From assembly GCF_023369555.1 (NCBI RefSeq), contig NZ_JACJVC010000002.1, positions 1 to 64,000 of the forward strand: a stretch of DNA of 64,000 nt, read 5' to 3'. How positions within the stretch are numbered: position 1 is the first letter of the stretch; each line of letters opens with the position of its first letter. The DNA comes from Actinomyces sp. AC-20-1. Lineage in GTDB: Bacteria > Actinomycetota > Actinomycetes > Actinomycetales > Actinomycetaceae. The translations under genes were made by a program, and so were the position numbers. The notes beneath the pieces are model-generated. The model ran no database searches. It was not told the DNA's origin and worked only from the letters and a program-made list of their open reading frames with translations. Positions 39,664 to 47,757 of this stretch are shown here, piece after piece.

Positions 39664-40623
39664 TCAGTGCCCGCCCAAGGCGCGGCGCGAGCGGCGGGTC
39701 CCGCCCTGCTCGGCGGCCGGGGCGCCGGTGGCGTACTCGACCTCGCCTCCGGTCAGCTCCAGGTAGGCCTCCTCCAAGGAGGCGTGCTGGGTGACGAGCT
39801 CGTGCAGGACGAGGCCGTGGGCGGCGGCCGTCTCACCGATGCGGGCGGCGGGCACCGTCGTCGTCGTGAGCGTGTCCGGGGCGGTGAGCTGGGCCTGCAG
39901 GCCGTCGGCGGCCAGGGCCTCGGCGAGCCGGCCGGCGTCGGGGGACACGACCCGCACGACGTCACTGGTGGCGGCCGCGATGACCTCTCCCACGGGGCCG
40001 GAGGTGAGGATGCGGCCCCGGCCGATGACGATGAGGTGGTCCGCCGTCAGCGCCATCTCGCTCATGAGGTGGGAGGAGATGAAGACCGTGCGCCCCTGGG
40101 CGGCCAGCGAGCGGCAGGTCTCACGCACCCACTTGACGCCCTCGGGGTCGAGGCCGTTGACCGGCTCGTCGAAGATGAGGACCTTCGGGTCGCCCAGCAG
40201 GGCGGCCGCGATCCCCAGGCGCTGGCCCATGCCCAGGCTGAAGCCCTTGACCTTCTTCCTGGCGACGGAGGTCAGGCCCGTGGTCTCCAGGACCTCGTCC
40301 ACGCGGCGGGTGGGGATGCCGTTGGAGACTGCCAGCTGGGTGAGGTGGGCGCGGGCGCTGCGCGAGCCGTGCAGGCCCTTGGCGTCCAGCAGGGCGCCGA
40401 CCTCGCGCAGCGGTGTGGCCAGCTCGCGGTAGGGGCGCCCGTTGACCGTGACGGTGCCGCTGGTGGGCTTGTCCAGGCCCATGATCATGCGCATCGTCGT
40501 CGACTTGCCCGAGCCGTTGGGGCCGAGGAAGCCGGTGACGGTGCCGGGCTCGACGGTGAAGGAGGCGTTGTCGACGGCGGTCTTGGAGCCGTAGCGCTTG
40601 GTGAGACCGACGGCTTCGATCAT
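39664..40623 (-). CDS. ABC exporter ATP-binding protein
   Basis: A 319-aa cassette ATPase: Walker A GPNGSGKST, Q-loop with ALLDAKGLHGSRSAR, signature FSLGMGQRLGIAAALLGDPKVLIFDEPVNGLDPEG with Walker B, and VFISSHLMSEMALTADH as H-loop. The signature is SLGMGQR rather than LSGGQ, typical of the DrrA/CcmA-like group for ABC-2 exporters. A C-terminal domain of about 80 residues (VVRVVSPDAGRLAEALAADG) matches that group. It is the first gene of the exporter pair. Confidence 0.92.
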   Translation of the reverse strand: MIEAVGLTKRYGSKTAVDNASFTVEPGTVTGFLGPNGSGKSTTMRMIMGLDKPTSGTVTVNGRPYRELATPLREVGALLDAKGLHGSRSARAHLTQLAVSNGIPTRRVDEVLETTGLTSVARKKVKGFSLGMGQRLGIAAALLGDPKVLIFDEPVNGLDPEGVKWVRETCRSLAAQGRTVFISSHLMSEMALTADHLIVIGRGRILTSGPVGEVIAAATSDVVRVVSPDAGRLAEALAADGLQAQLTAPDTLTTTTVPAARIGETAAAHGLVLHELVTQHASLEEAYLELTGGEVEYATGAPAAEQGGTRRSRRALGGH

Positions 40624-40763
40624 GGGGATCAGCTCGTTTCTGACGGGCGGGCGCTTCGGCCGGCGGGAACCGGCGCCGCGTGTGCCCCCAGGCTAGGAAG
40701 GGCCCGCGCCCCGATGATCGGCCGGGGTGACGAAAGCGGGGGAGCGCGGGCGCGGGCCGCCAG

Positions 40764-40805
40764 GCGGAGCACCCTCCTCCTGGGGGAGGATGCGGGGTGC
40801 TCCGC
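40764..40805. repeat. Inverted repeat in the divergent ABC exporter / Bax1-I region
   Basis: GCGGAGCACCC (40764-40774) pairs with GGGTGCTCCGC (40795-40805), with a second small stem (CCTCC/GGAGG) in the loop. It lies in the 311-bp gap between two divergent genes that otherwise shows no gene, so it is not an ordinary terminator. It may be part of a leader or a regulator site. Confidence 0.45.
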
Positions 40806-40934
40806 CCCGGTTCAGGTGCCGTTCAGGAATGTGGGGCACGATGCCGCTGTTGTGCCACACAGGTGCTGATGGACCGGCCCCGCCGGACGCCGTCGGCCCC
40901 ATCCCGTCCCCCGTCCGAGAGGGAACCACAGGAC

Positions 40935-41891
40935 ATGAGCAACCCGTTCTTCGACCGCAGCCCGGCCTTCAAGGAGGGCGCGACGGCGACCGCCACCCGC
41001 ACCCCCGCGGGCTACCCGGCCATGCCCGGCTACCAGCCCGGGTACCAGGGCCAGCAGCAGTACCGGCAGTACCCGCAGCCCGCCCAGGGCTACGGTCAGC
41101 AGTACGGCCAGCAGCAGTACGGCCAGGTCAGCCCCGAGCAGGTCGCCGGGCTCGAGGCCCAGTACGGCGCGCCCGCCGCCGCCAACGTCGACCTCGGCCG
41201 CATGACCTATGACGACGTCATCGTGCGCACCGCCGTCCTGCTCGGCGTCATCGTCCTCGTCGGCGGCGCCTCCTGGATGCTCGCCACCAGCCCCGCCACC
41301 GCCGCCCTCGGCATGATGGTGATGATGGCCGGCTGCGTCGGCGCCCTCGTCATGGGCCTGGTCAACTCCTTCAAGAAGGTGCCGAGCCCTGCGCTCATCG
41401 TCACCTACGCCGTCTTCGAGGGCATGATGCTCGGCGCCCTGTCCGGCGTCATGGAGATGGTCTACCCCGGCATCGTCATGCAGGCCGTCGTCGGCACCGT
41501 CGCCACCTTCGGCGTCATGCTCGCCGCCTACAAGGTCGGCGGCTTCCGGCTCACCGGCAAGGCCCAGAGGATCCTCCTCATCGCCATGGGCGGCTACCTC
41601 GTCTTCAGCCTCGTCAACCTCGTCCTCATGGTCACCGGCCTCGTGAGCGACCCCTGGGGCCTGCGCGGCGTCACCGTCATGGGCATCCCGCTGGGCCTGC
41701 TCATCGGTGGGCTCGCCGTCGTCATGGCAGCCTTCAGCCTGGTGATGGACTTCGACTCCATCCAGCGCGGTGTCGAGCGCGGCCTGCCCACCCGCTACGC
41801 CTGGGCCGGGGCCTTCGGCCTCACCGTCACCCTCGTGTGGCTCTACGTCGAGATCCTCAGGATCCTCGCGATCCTGCGCGGGAACGACTGA
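40935..41891 (+). CDS. Bax inhibitor-1 / YccA-family membrane protein
   Basis: A 318-aa protein. The N-terminal tail of about 90 residues is rich in Gln, Tyr, Pro and Gly (GYQPGYQGQQQYRQYPQPAQ). After RMTYDDVIVRTAVLLGVIVLVGGASWML come about seven membrane spans, with the family's EGMMLGALSGVMEMVYPGI and DFDSIQRGVERGLPTRYAW (acidic pore residues). Bacterial relatives such as YetJ and YccA act as pH-sensitive Ca2+ leak channels or modulate FtsH. The exact role is unknown here. The ATG at 40935 is 6 bases after ACAGGAC. Confidence 0.9.
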   Translation: MSNPFFDRSPAFKEGATATATRTPAGYPAMPGYQPGYQGQQQYRQYPQPAQGYGQQYGQQQYGQVSPEQVAGLEAQYGAPAAANVDLGRMTYDDVIVRTAVLLGVIVLVGGASWMLATSPATAALGMMVMMAGCVGALVMGLVNSFKKVPSPALIVTYAVFEGMMLGALSGVMEMVYPGIVMQAVVGTVATFGVMLAAYKVGGFRLTGKAQRILLIAMGGYLVFSLVNLVLMVTGLVSDPWGLRGVTVMGIPLGLLIGGLAVVMAAFSLVMDFDSIQRGVERGLPTRYAWAGAFGLTVTLVWLYVEILRILAILRGND

Positions 41892-41963
41892 GCGAACGGG
41901 ATGGGCGCAGGGGGGCGCGGTGCGTGCGGCCCGGCGGCTGAGCGCGCCGCGGCCGGCACCCGC

Positions 41964-41969
41964 TAGGCT
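41964..41969 (+). promoter_or_regulatory. -10 box of the FKBP gene (leaderless)
   Basis: TAGGCT ends 6 bases before the ATG, with no ribosome site. Confidence 0.5.
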
Positions 41970-41975
41970 CGAGCC

Positions 41976-42383
41976 ATGATCAACCTCAACATGCCCACGG
42001 TCGAGGGTGCCAAGGGCACCAAGCCGGTCCTCACCTTCCCGTCCCCCGAGGCCCCCGAGGGCCTGCAGGTCCAGGTGCTCGACGACGGCGACGGCCAGGT
42101 CGTCGAGGCCGGCGACCACATCGTCTGCCACTACCTCGGTCAGTGCTGGAACGGCAACGTCTTCGACAACTCCTACGACCGCGGCGCCCCGCTGGACTTC
42201 CAGATCGGCGTCGGCATGGTCATCCGCGGCTGGGACGACGGCCTGGTCGGCCAGCGCGTCGGCAGCCGCGTCCTGCTGTCCATCCCCTCCGACCTCGGCT
42301 ACGGCGACCGCGGCGTGCCCCAGGCCGGCATCAAGGGCGGCGACACCCTTGTCTTCGTCACGGAGATCCTCGGCGTCATGTGA
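41976..42383 (+). CDS. FKBP-type peptidyl-prolyl cis-trans isomerase
   Basis: A 135-aa single-domain, cytosolic FKBP without signal peptide. Active-site signatures are VCHYLGQCWNGNVFDNSYDRGAPLDFQIG, VIRGWDDGLVGQRVGSRVLLSIPSDLGYGDRG and GGDTLVFVTEILGV. It catalyses proline isomerisation during protein folding. Single gene, followed by its own terminator. Confidence 0.95.
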   Translation: MINLNMPTVEGAKGTKPVLTFPSPEAPEGLQVQVLDDGDGQVVEAGDHIVCHYLGQCWNGNVFDNSYDRGAPLDFQIGVGMVIRGWDDGLVGQRVGSRVLLSIPSDLGYGDRGVPQAGIKGGDTLVFVTEILGVM

Positions 42384-42420
42384 CGCCCGCGCCCTGCTGC
42401 GCTGACACACTGACGCACCC

Positions 42421-42454
42421 GTGCCCCGTCCGGCCCTCAGCCCGGACGGGGCAC
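42421..42454. terminator. Terminator between FKBP and the LAATG surface protein genes
   Basis: A perfect 13-bp stem (GTGCCCCGTCCGG with CCGGACGGGGCAC) and 8-nt loop between convergent genes, 37 bases after the FKBP stop. Confidence 0.85.
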
Positions 42455-42468
42455 GGTCGTACCCGAGC

Positions 42469-42528
42469 TCCTCGGTTTGCGCTCGAAACCACGGGGTTCT
42501 CCCAGGGAGTTCGAGCGCAAACCGAGGA
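42469..42528. repeat. Dispersed 60-bp palindromic element, copy B
   Basis: Perfect arms TCCTCGGTTTGCGCTCGAA / TTCGAGCGCAAACCGAGGA around a 22-base centre; pairing extends outward to 23 bp (GAGC / GCTC). Reverse orientation to copies A and D as judged from the centre (CCCAGGGAG). It lies between the FKBP terminator and the 3' end of the convergent LAATG gene. Confidence 0.9.
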
Positions 42529-42556
42529 GCTCAGGCCGGCGGGGTGGGACGCCGGG

Positions 42557-43600
42557 TCAGGCGCGGCGGGTGCGCCTGAGCGAGAGGGCGCCCGCGCCGA
42601 CGAGCACCAGCGCGAAGGTCAGCGCGCCCAGCGTCTGGGGGCCGGTGGCCGCCAGACGGGCGGAGCCCGTCCCGGACCCCTTCTGCTGGGGACGGCTCGA
42701 CGCGGTGGCTGACACGGCGGCCGCCGTCGGGCCCTCGGTCGCTGAGGCGGAGGCCGTGGGGTCCTGCTCGGAGCCCGTGGCCGACTGCGTGGGCGAGGGC
42801 ACCGGCGCGGGAGCGGCCTTGGTGGTCACGCGGAAGGAGGGCGCAGTCACCGGCGCGCAGTCAACGGTGACCTCCGGGGTGTGGGTGGCCTCCGCGCCGT
42901 TGGTGTCCGGGGCCTGACGGGTGACGACGGCGGTGCCCCGCCAGGTCCCGTCGGCGTCCACCGTCCCGGCAACGCTCTGGCCGTCAACGGTGACCGCGGG
43001 CGCGGTAGCCGGGGCCGCAGGGGTGGGCTGCGTCTGGGAGGCCAGCGTCCAGGCGGCCAGCTGCTCGCCCCCGTAGCTGCCCCGACGGAAGGCCGTGACA
43101 CGGGTGCCGCCCTCGGGGACCGTGCAGGTCACGGTCACCTGCTCGCCCGCGTTGAGCCTCTGCTCCGCGGGGGTGCAGGTCCCGCCGGGCAGCTCGGTGC
43201 CGGCAGCGTCAGTGACGTGGAGACGCATGTCGAGGGGGACGGAGAACAGTCCGGTGCCGTTCTCGATGAGCAGCGAGACCCTGTGCGGCGAGGTGGGGGA
43301 GACCTGGGACGGGATGGTGACCTCATAGGTCCTCGTCACCGTGCTGCCCGGCTCGACGTCCAGGGCGTCGGCCGGGGTCTCCGCCAGGCCCACCTGCGGG
43401 GTGCCCCAGACCGTGTCAGGGCCGGGCTGGTCCGTGGTGTAGGCGGCGCTCACGCCGCCGGTGATGATCGGGTTGGCGCAGGTGAACCCGTTGCACTCCA
43501 GTGACGGCTGCTGCGCGGCGAGCGCGGCGGGGGACAGCAGGACGCCCGCGGCCATGATGGCGACGGCGGAGGCTGTGGCGAGTGGGTGGCGGAGTCTCAT
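42557..43600 (-). CDS. LAATG-anchored surface protein, probably iron-regulated
   Basis: A 347-aa exported wall protein. It has a signal peptide (LATASAVAIMAAGVLLSPAALA), then a beta-rich domain of about 180 residues with four to five cysteines (SLECNGFTCANP, GTCTPAEQ, VTVTCTVPEGG), a second smaller domain ending at VDCAPVTAP, and a Ser/Thr/Pro/Ala stalk. The sorting signal is LAATG at residue 316 with span and RRTRRA. The head domain is not recognised. An iron-box-like site overlaps its -10, so a role in iron or haem capture is possible but unproven. ACGAGG lies before the ATG. It is monocistronic and convergent with FKBP. Confidence 0.8.
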   Translation of the reverse strand: MRLRHPLATASAVAIMAAGVLLSPAALAAQQPSLECNGFTCANPIITGGVSAAYTTDQPGPDTVWGTPQVGLAETPADALDVEPGSTVTRTYEVTIPSQVSPTSPHRVSLLIENGTGLFSVPLDMRLHVTDAAGTELPGGTCTPAEQRLNAGEQVTVTCTVPEGGTRVTAFRRGSYGGEQLAAWTLASQTQPTPAAPATAPAVTVDGQSVAGTVDADGTWRGTAVVTRQAPDTNGAEATHTPEVTVDCAPVTAPSFRVTTKAAPAPVPSPTQSATGSEQDPTASASATEGPTAAAVSATASSRPQQKGSGTGSARLAATGPQTLGALTFALVLVGAGALSLRRTRRA

Positions 43601-43633
43601 GGGGAACCTCGTTCAGGACATGGAGAAGGAAGG

Positions 43634-43652
43634 TAAGGACAGCCTAACCAAT
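43634..43652 (-). promoter_or_regulatory. DtxR/IdeR iron-box-like operator at the LAATG gene promoter
   Basis: The minus-strand 19-mer ATTGGTTAGGCTGTCCTTA matches the DtxR/IdeR consensus TTAGGTTAGGCTAACCTAA at 14 positions. TAGGCT inside it is also a good -10 for the gene starting at 43600, so a bound repressor would block initiation. Confidence 0.5.
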
Positions 43653-43822
43653 GCTTCTGTTCCTCTGGCGGCCCTGTGGGGCGACATGGCTCACCTCACC
43701 GTCCCGGGCGGAGCCTGGCCCCGGGAGACGGGTGCGCTCCGGAGCCCTGAGGGGCGGCGCTCCGTGAGCCTCGATGAGCCCGCGGCGCCTCGGGCTCGGC
43801 TGCCGTGGCCCTACCCCCGACC

Positions 43823-43882
43823 TCCTCGGTTTGCGCTCGAAACCCCGGGGTTCCCCCAGGGAGTTCGAGCGCAAACCGAGGA
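43823..43882. repeat. Dispersed 60-bp palindromic element, copy C
   Basis: Arms identical to copy B and perfectly paired; the centre differs at three positions. It lies in the 430-bp gap between the divergent LAATG gene and ilvD. The remainder of that gap holds the LAATG promoter and the ilvD promoter. Confidence 0.9.
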
Positions 43883-43983
43883 GTTGGGACAGGGGGTGGG
43901 GCTGGGGTGGGGCAGAAGGGAGCGGGTAAGGGCCGCCTTGGTCCGGGTGATGGCCTCCACGACGGCGCCGGGCGCCGCCCCAC

Positions 43984-43989
43984 TAGTCT
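43984..43989 (+). promoter_or_regulatory. -10 box of ilvD
   Basis: TAGTCT, 41 bases before the ATG; AAGGAG lies 10 bases before the start codon. Confidence 0.5.
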
Positions 43990-44030
43990 TGGACCCAGTT
44001 CATGACGCCTCGTAAGGAGAACCCGGGCCC

Positions 44031-45899
44031 ATGCCGCAGTACCGCAGCGCCACCTCCACCTCCGGCCGCAACATGGCCGGCGCCCGCGCGCTCTGGCGCG
44101 CCACCGGCGTCAAGGACTCCGACTTCGGCAAGCCGATCATCGCCATCGCCAACTCCTTCACCGAGTTCGTCCCCGGGCACGTCGGCCTGCGCGACGTCGG
44201 CAGGCTCGTCGCCGAGCAGGTCCAGGCCGCCGGCGGCATCGCCAAGGAGTTCAACACGATCGCCGTCGACGACGGCATCGCGATGGGCCATGACGGCATG
44301 CTCTACTCCCTGCCCAGCCGCGACATCATCGCCGACTCGGTGGAGTACATGGTCAATGCCCACTGCGCCGACGCCATCGTGTGCATCTCCAACTGTGACA
44401 AGATCACCCCCGGCATGCTCATGGCCGCCCTGCGGCTCAACGTCCCCACGATCTTCGTCTCCGGCGGGCCCATGGAGTCCGGCAAGATGACCGCCAACGA
44501 CGGCACCACCCGCAAGCTCGACCTCATCGACGCCATGATGGACGCCGCCGACCCCACCGTCTCCGACGAGACCATCAGCGCCATCGAGCGCCTGGCCTGC
44601 CCCACCTGCGGCTCCTGCTCCGGCATGTTCACCGCCAACTCCATGAACTGCCTCACCGAGGCCCTGGGCCTCGCCCTGCCGATGAACGGCACCCTGCTCG
44701 CCACCCACGCGGACCGCGGCGAGCTCTTCCGCCGGGCCGGCCGCCAGATCGTCGAGATCACCAAGCGCTACTACGAGCAGGATGACGCCAGCGTCCTGCC
44801 CCGCTCGATCTGCACCAAGGCCGCCTTCGAGAACGCCATGAGCCTCGACGTCGCCATGGGCGGCTCCACCAACACGGTCCTGCACCTGCTGGCCGCCGCC
44901 CAGTCCGCCGAGGTCGACTTCACCATGGCGGACATCGACCGCCTCTCGCGCGTCGTGCCCCACCTGTGCAAGGTCGCGCCGTCGACCAACCTCATCCACA
45001 TCGAGGACGTCCACCGTGCCGGCGGCATCATGGGCATCCTCGGGGAGATCGACCGCGCCGGCCTGCTCGACACGACGACGACCAACGTCCTGGGCACCAC
45101 CCTGCGCGACACCCTCGACGAGTACGACGTCGCCCGCCCCGGCGCCACCGTCCCCGACGACGTGCGTACCGCTTACCTCGCCGCCCCCGCGGGCGTGCGC
45201 ACCACCCGGATGCTCTCCCAGGCCTCGCGCTGGGAGCGGCTGGACACCGACCGTGCCGAGGGCGCCATCCGCGACCGCGCCCACGCCTTCTCCCAGGACG
45301 GCGGCCTGGCCGTCCTCTTCGGCAACATCGCCGAGAAGGGCTGCATCGTCAAGACCGCCGGCGTGGACGCCTCCATCCTCACCTTCACCGGGCCCGCCGT
45401 CGTCTTCGAGTCCCAGGAGGACGCCGTCGAGGGCATCCTGGGCGGGAAGGTGGCGAGCGGCGACGTCGTCGTCATCAGCCACGAGGGCCCGCGCGGCGGC
45501 CCGGGCATGCAGGAGATGCTCTACCCGACGACGTACATCAAGTCGATGCACCTGGGCAAGGAGTGCGCCCTGCTCACCGACGGCCGCTTCTCCGGCGGCA
45601 CCTCCGGCCTGTCCATCGGCCACGTCTCCCCGGAGGCGGCCGCCGGCGGCCTCATCGGCCTCGTCCGCACCGGCGACCTCATCGAGATCGACATCCCGAA
45701 CCGCTCCATCGTCCTCAAGGTCGACGACGCCGAGGTCGCCCGTCGTCGCGCCGCCGAGGAGGCCCGCGGTGACGCCGCCTGGACCCCGCACACCCAGCGC
45801 CCGCGCCAGGTGAGCGCGGCGCTGCGCGCCTACGCCATGCTCGCCACCTCCGCCGACCTCGGCGCGGTGCGCGACCTGAGCAGGCTTCCCCGGTACTGA
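44031..45899 (+). CDS. ilvD: Dihydroxy-acid dehydratase
   Basis: Iron-sulfur enzyme of valine, leucine and isoleucine synthesis; 622 aa. The cluster cysteines are present in [11 protein letters not shown] and [21 protein letters not shown], with the first ligand in the segment ending [13 protein letters not shown]-terminal motifs are [35 protein letters not shown]. The length of about 620 matches the E. coli-type DHAD. AAGGAG precedes the ATG. ilvA lies 5 kb downstream, separated by a peptide/metal transporter operon, so isoleucine genes are near but not in one operon. Confidence 0.96.
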   Translation: MPQYRSATSTSGRNMAGARALWRATGVKDSDFGKPIIAIANSFTEFVPGHVGLRDVGRLVAEQVQAAGGIAKEFNTIAVDDGIAMGHDGMLYSLPSRDIIADSVEYMVNAHCADAIVCISNCDKITPGMLMAALRLNVPTIFVSGGPMESGKMTANDGTTRKLDLIDAMMDAADPTVSDETISAIERLACPTCGSCSGMFTANSMNCLTEALGLALPMNGTLLATHADRGELFRRAGRQIVEITKRYYEQDDASVLPRSICTKAAFENAMSLDVAMGGSTNTVLHLLAAAQSAEVDFTMADIDRLSRVVPHLCKVAPSTNLIHIEDVHRAGGIMGILGEIDRAGLLDTTTTNVLGTTLRDTLDEYDVARPGATVPDDVRTAYLAAPAGVRTTRMLSQASRWERLDTDRAEGAIRDRAHAFSQDGGLAVLFGNIAEKGCIVKTAGVDASILTFTGPAVVFESQEDAVEGILGGKVASGDVVVISHEGPRGGPGMQEMLYPTTYIKSMHLGKECALLTDGRFSGGTSGLSIGHVSPEAAAGGLIGLVRTGDLIEIDIPNRSIVLKVDDAEVARRRAAEEARGDAAWTPHTQRPRQVSAALRAYAMLATSADLGAVRDLSRLPRY

Positions 45900-45941
45900 G
45901 CCGCGGGAGTCTCCGGTGCGCAGATGTGACCCACTTTGGTT

Positions 45942-45992
45942 TGAGAACGGGTCCCGTTGCCACATAGAGTGCGAGTGTGACAATCGTTCTCA
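45942..45992 (+). promoter_or_regulatory. Promoter with Fur/Zur-like operator of the Opp-family importer operon
   Basis: TAGAGT (45965-45970) ends 6 bases before the GTG, a leaderless layout. TGACAATCGTTCTCA (45978-45992) overlaps the start codon and has the TGA-N-AA...TT-N-TCA form of Fur/Zur-family boxes. TGAGAACG, identical to its inverted half, recurs at 45942-45949 and runs into the perfect palindrome AACGGGTCCCGTT (45946-45958) over the -35 region. Two operators bracketing the -10 would give tight repression. Confidence 0.5.
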
Positions 45993-46894
45993 GAGGGCTG
46001 GTGGTGGAGATCGCCGGCCGGCGCCTCGTCAACGGCGTCGACCTCGACCTCGCCCCCGGCACCTCCACCGCGCTCGTCGGCGCCTCCGGGGCCGGCAAGT
46101 CCCTCACCTGCGCCGCCCTCGCCGGCACCCTCGCCCCCGGGGCCCGTGCCGAGGGGCTGCTCACGCGCCGCGAGCGGGCGCAGCACGACGGGCAGGGCGC
46201 ACAGCCCGACGCCGTCGTCAACCTCCTGCCCCTGCCCGCCCAGCAGCGCCCCGCCGGAGCCCGCGTCGCCCTCGTCCAGCAGGACCCCGCCACCGCCCTG
46301 CACCCCCTCCTGCCCGTCACCGAGCAGGTCGCCCTCGCCGTCCGCTCCACCCGCAGCGGAGCCGGCCGCCGACGCCGCGTCGCCCGTGCGCTCGAGCTCC
46401 TGGCCGCCGTCGGGCTGCCCGCCGACCTCACCGAGCGCGTCCCCGGACGGCTCTCCGGCGGCCAGCGCCAGCGCGCCGCCCTCGCCCTGGCGCTCGCCTG
46501 CGACCCCGCCGTCCTCGTCGCCGACGAGCCCACCACCGCCCTCGACGTCATCGCCCGCGCCGAGGTCCTCGACGTCCTCACCGGCGTCCTCGCCTCCCTC
46601 GGGGACCGCGCCCCCGCCCTCCTGCTCGTCACCCACGACCTGCCCGCCGCCGCCCTGTGCGACCGCGTCCTCGTCATGCACGACGGGCACGTCATCGAGG
46701 CCGGCGACGCCACCACCGTCCTCACCACCCCCCAGCACCCCCTCACCCGCGCCATGTGCGCCGCCGCCCGCGAGGAGACCCTCGCCGGGGCCCTCGCCGC
46801 CGTCGAGGCCCGCACCGCCTTCACCACCGGCTCCGACTGCCCCGAGTGCGCCACCCACGCCCTCGAGCACACCGCCTCGGAGGCTGCCCGGTGA
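45977..46894 (+). CDS. Opp/Dpp-family ABC importer ATPase (DppD-like)
   Basis: A 305-aa cassette ATPase: Walker A GASGAGKS, Q-loop VALVQQDPATALHPLLPV, signature RLSGGQRQRAALALALA, Walker B AVLVADEPTTALDV and H-loop LLLVTHDLPA. The Opp/Dpp-type C-terminal extension retains two cysteines (TGSDCPECATH). The GTG start is leaderless. It is the first of four tightly packed genes (ATPase, ATPase, binding lipoprotein, fused permease) that make a complete importer of the peptide/opine/nickel family. The Fur/Zur-like operator suggests a metal or metallophore substrate. Confidence 0.93.
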   Translation: MTIVLRGLVVEIAGRRLVNGVDLDLAPGTSTALVGASGAGKSLTCAALAGTLAPGARAEGLLTRRERAQHDGQGAQPDAVVNLLPLPAQQRPAGARVALVQQDPATALHPLLPVTEQVALAVRSTRSGAGRRRRVARALELLAAVGLPADLTERVPGRLSGGQRQRAALALALACDPAVLVADEPTTALDVIARAEVLDVLTGVLASLGDRAPALLLVTHDLPAAALCDRVLVMHDGHVIEAGDATTVLTTPQHPLTRAMCAAAREETLAGALAAVEARTAFTTGSDCPECATHALEHTASEAAR

Positions 46895-47727
46895 GCGCCC
46901 CCTCGTTCGCCGTCCGCCACCTCACCCGCTCCTACCCCGGCGAGGACGGCCGCCCCCACCGCGTCCTCGACCGGCTCGACCTCACCCTCGCGGGCTCCGA
47001 GACCGTCGCCCTCCTCGGCCGCTCCGGCTGCGGCAAGACCACCCTCCTGCGCGCCCTGCTCCTCATCGACCACCCCCAGCGCGGCGACGACGGCGACATC
47101 CTCCTCGACGGGCGCAGCGTCCTCGCCGGCGGGCGCAGCGCCCGCGCCCTGCGCCCCTACCGCCGCGCCGTCCAGTACGTCCCCCAGGACCCCGCCGCCA
47201 GCCTCGACCCCCGCCACGACGTCCTGTCCCAGGTCACCCGCACCCTGCGCAGCCTCGGCGCGCCCGGCGGCCGGGACGAGCACGAGGCCACCGCCCACGC
47301 CGTCCTGGCCGCCCTCGACCTGCCCCGTGACCTGTGGCGCCGCCGCCCCCACGAGGTCTCCGGCGGACAGGCCCAGCGCGTCGCCCTCGCCCGAGCCCTC
47401 GCACCCGCCCCCCGCTTCCTCCTCCTCGACGAGCCCGTCTCCGGCCTCGACCCCGCCCTGCGCCACCAGGTCCTCGACCTGCTCGCCGGGCTCAGCGACG
47501 CCGACGGCGGCCTCTGCCTGCCCGCCGCGCCCGACGGCGCCCCCACCCCCGGCCTCCTCGTCGTCTCCCACGACCTGGCCGCCGTCGCCCGCGTGTGCCG
47601 CCGCGCCCTCGTCATGGACGACGGCCGCATCGTCGAGGACGCCCCCACCACCCAGCTCCTCACCACCCCGCACCACCCGGCCGCCCGCGCCCTGCGCGAC
47701 GCCGTGCCCCAGATGCCCGCCGGCTGA
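46891..47727 (+). CDS. Opp/Dpp-family ABC importer ATPase (DppF-like)
   Basis: A 278-aa second cassette: Walker A GRSGCGKTT, Q-loop QYVPQDPAASLDPRHDV, signature VSGGQAQRVALARALA, Walker B FLLLDEPVSGLDPALR and H-loop LLVVSHDLAAVARV. It is short, lacking the usual Cys-containing C-terminal extension, and contains an insertion of about 20 residues (LCLPAAPDGAPTPG) before the H-loop strand. The GTG start overlaps the previous stop (GTGA), so translation is coupled. Confidence 0.93.
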   Translation: MSAPSFAVRHLTRSYPGEDGRPHRVLDRLDLTLAGSETVALLGRSGCGKTTLLRALLLIDHPQRGDDGDILLDGRSVLAGGRSARALRPYRRAVQYVPQDPAASLDPRHDVLSQVTRTLRSLGAPGGRDEHEATAHAVLAALDLPRDLWRRRPHEVSGGQAQRVALARALAPAPRFLLLDEPVSGLDPALRHQVLDLLAGLSDADGGLCLPAAPDGAPTPGLLVVSHDLAAVARVCRRALVMDDGRIVEDAPTTQLLTTPHHPAARALRDAVPQMPAG

Positions 47728-47757
47728 GCCGGCACCCGCACCCCGGAAAGGACCCCC

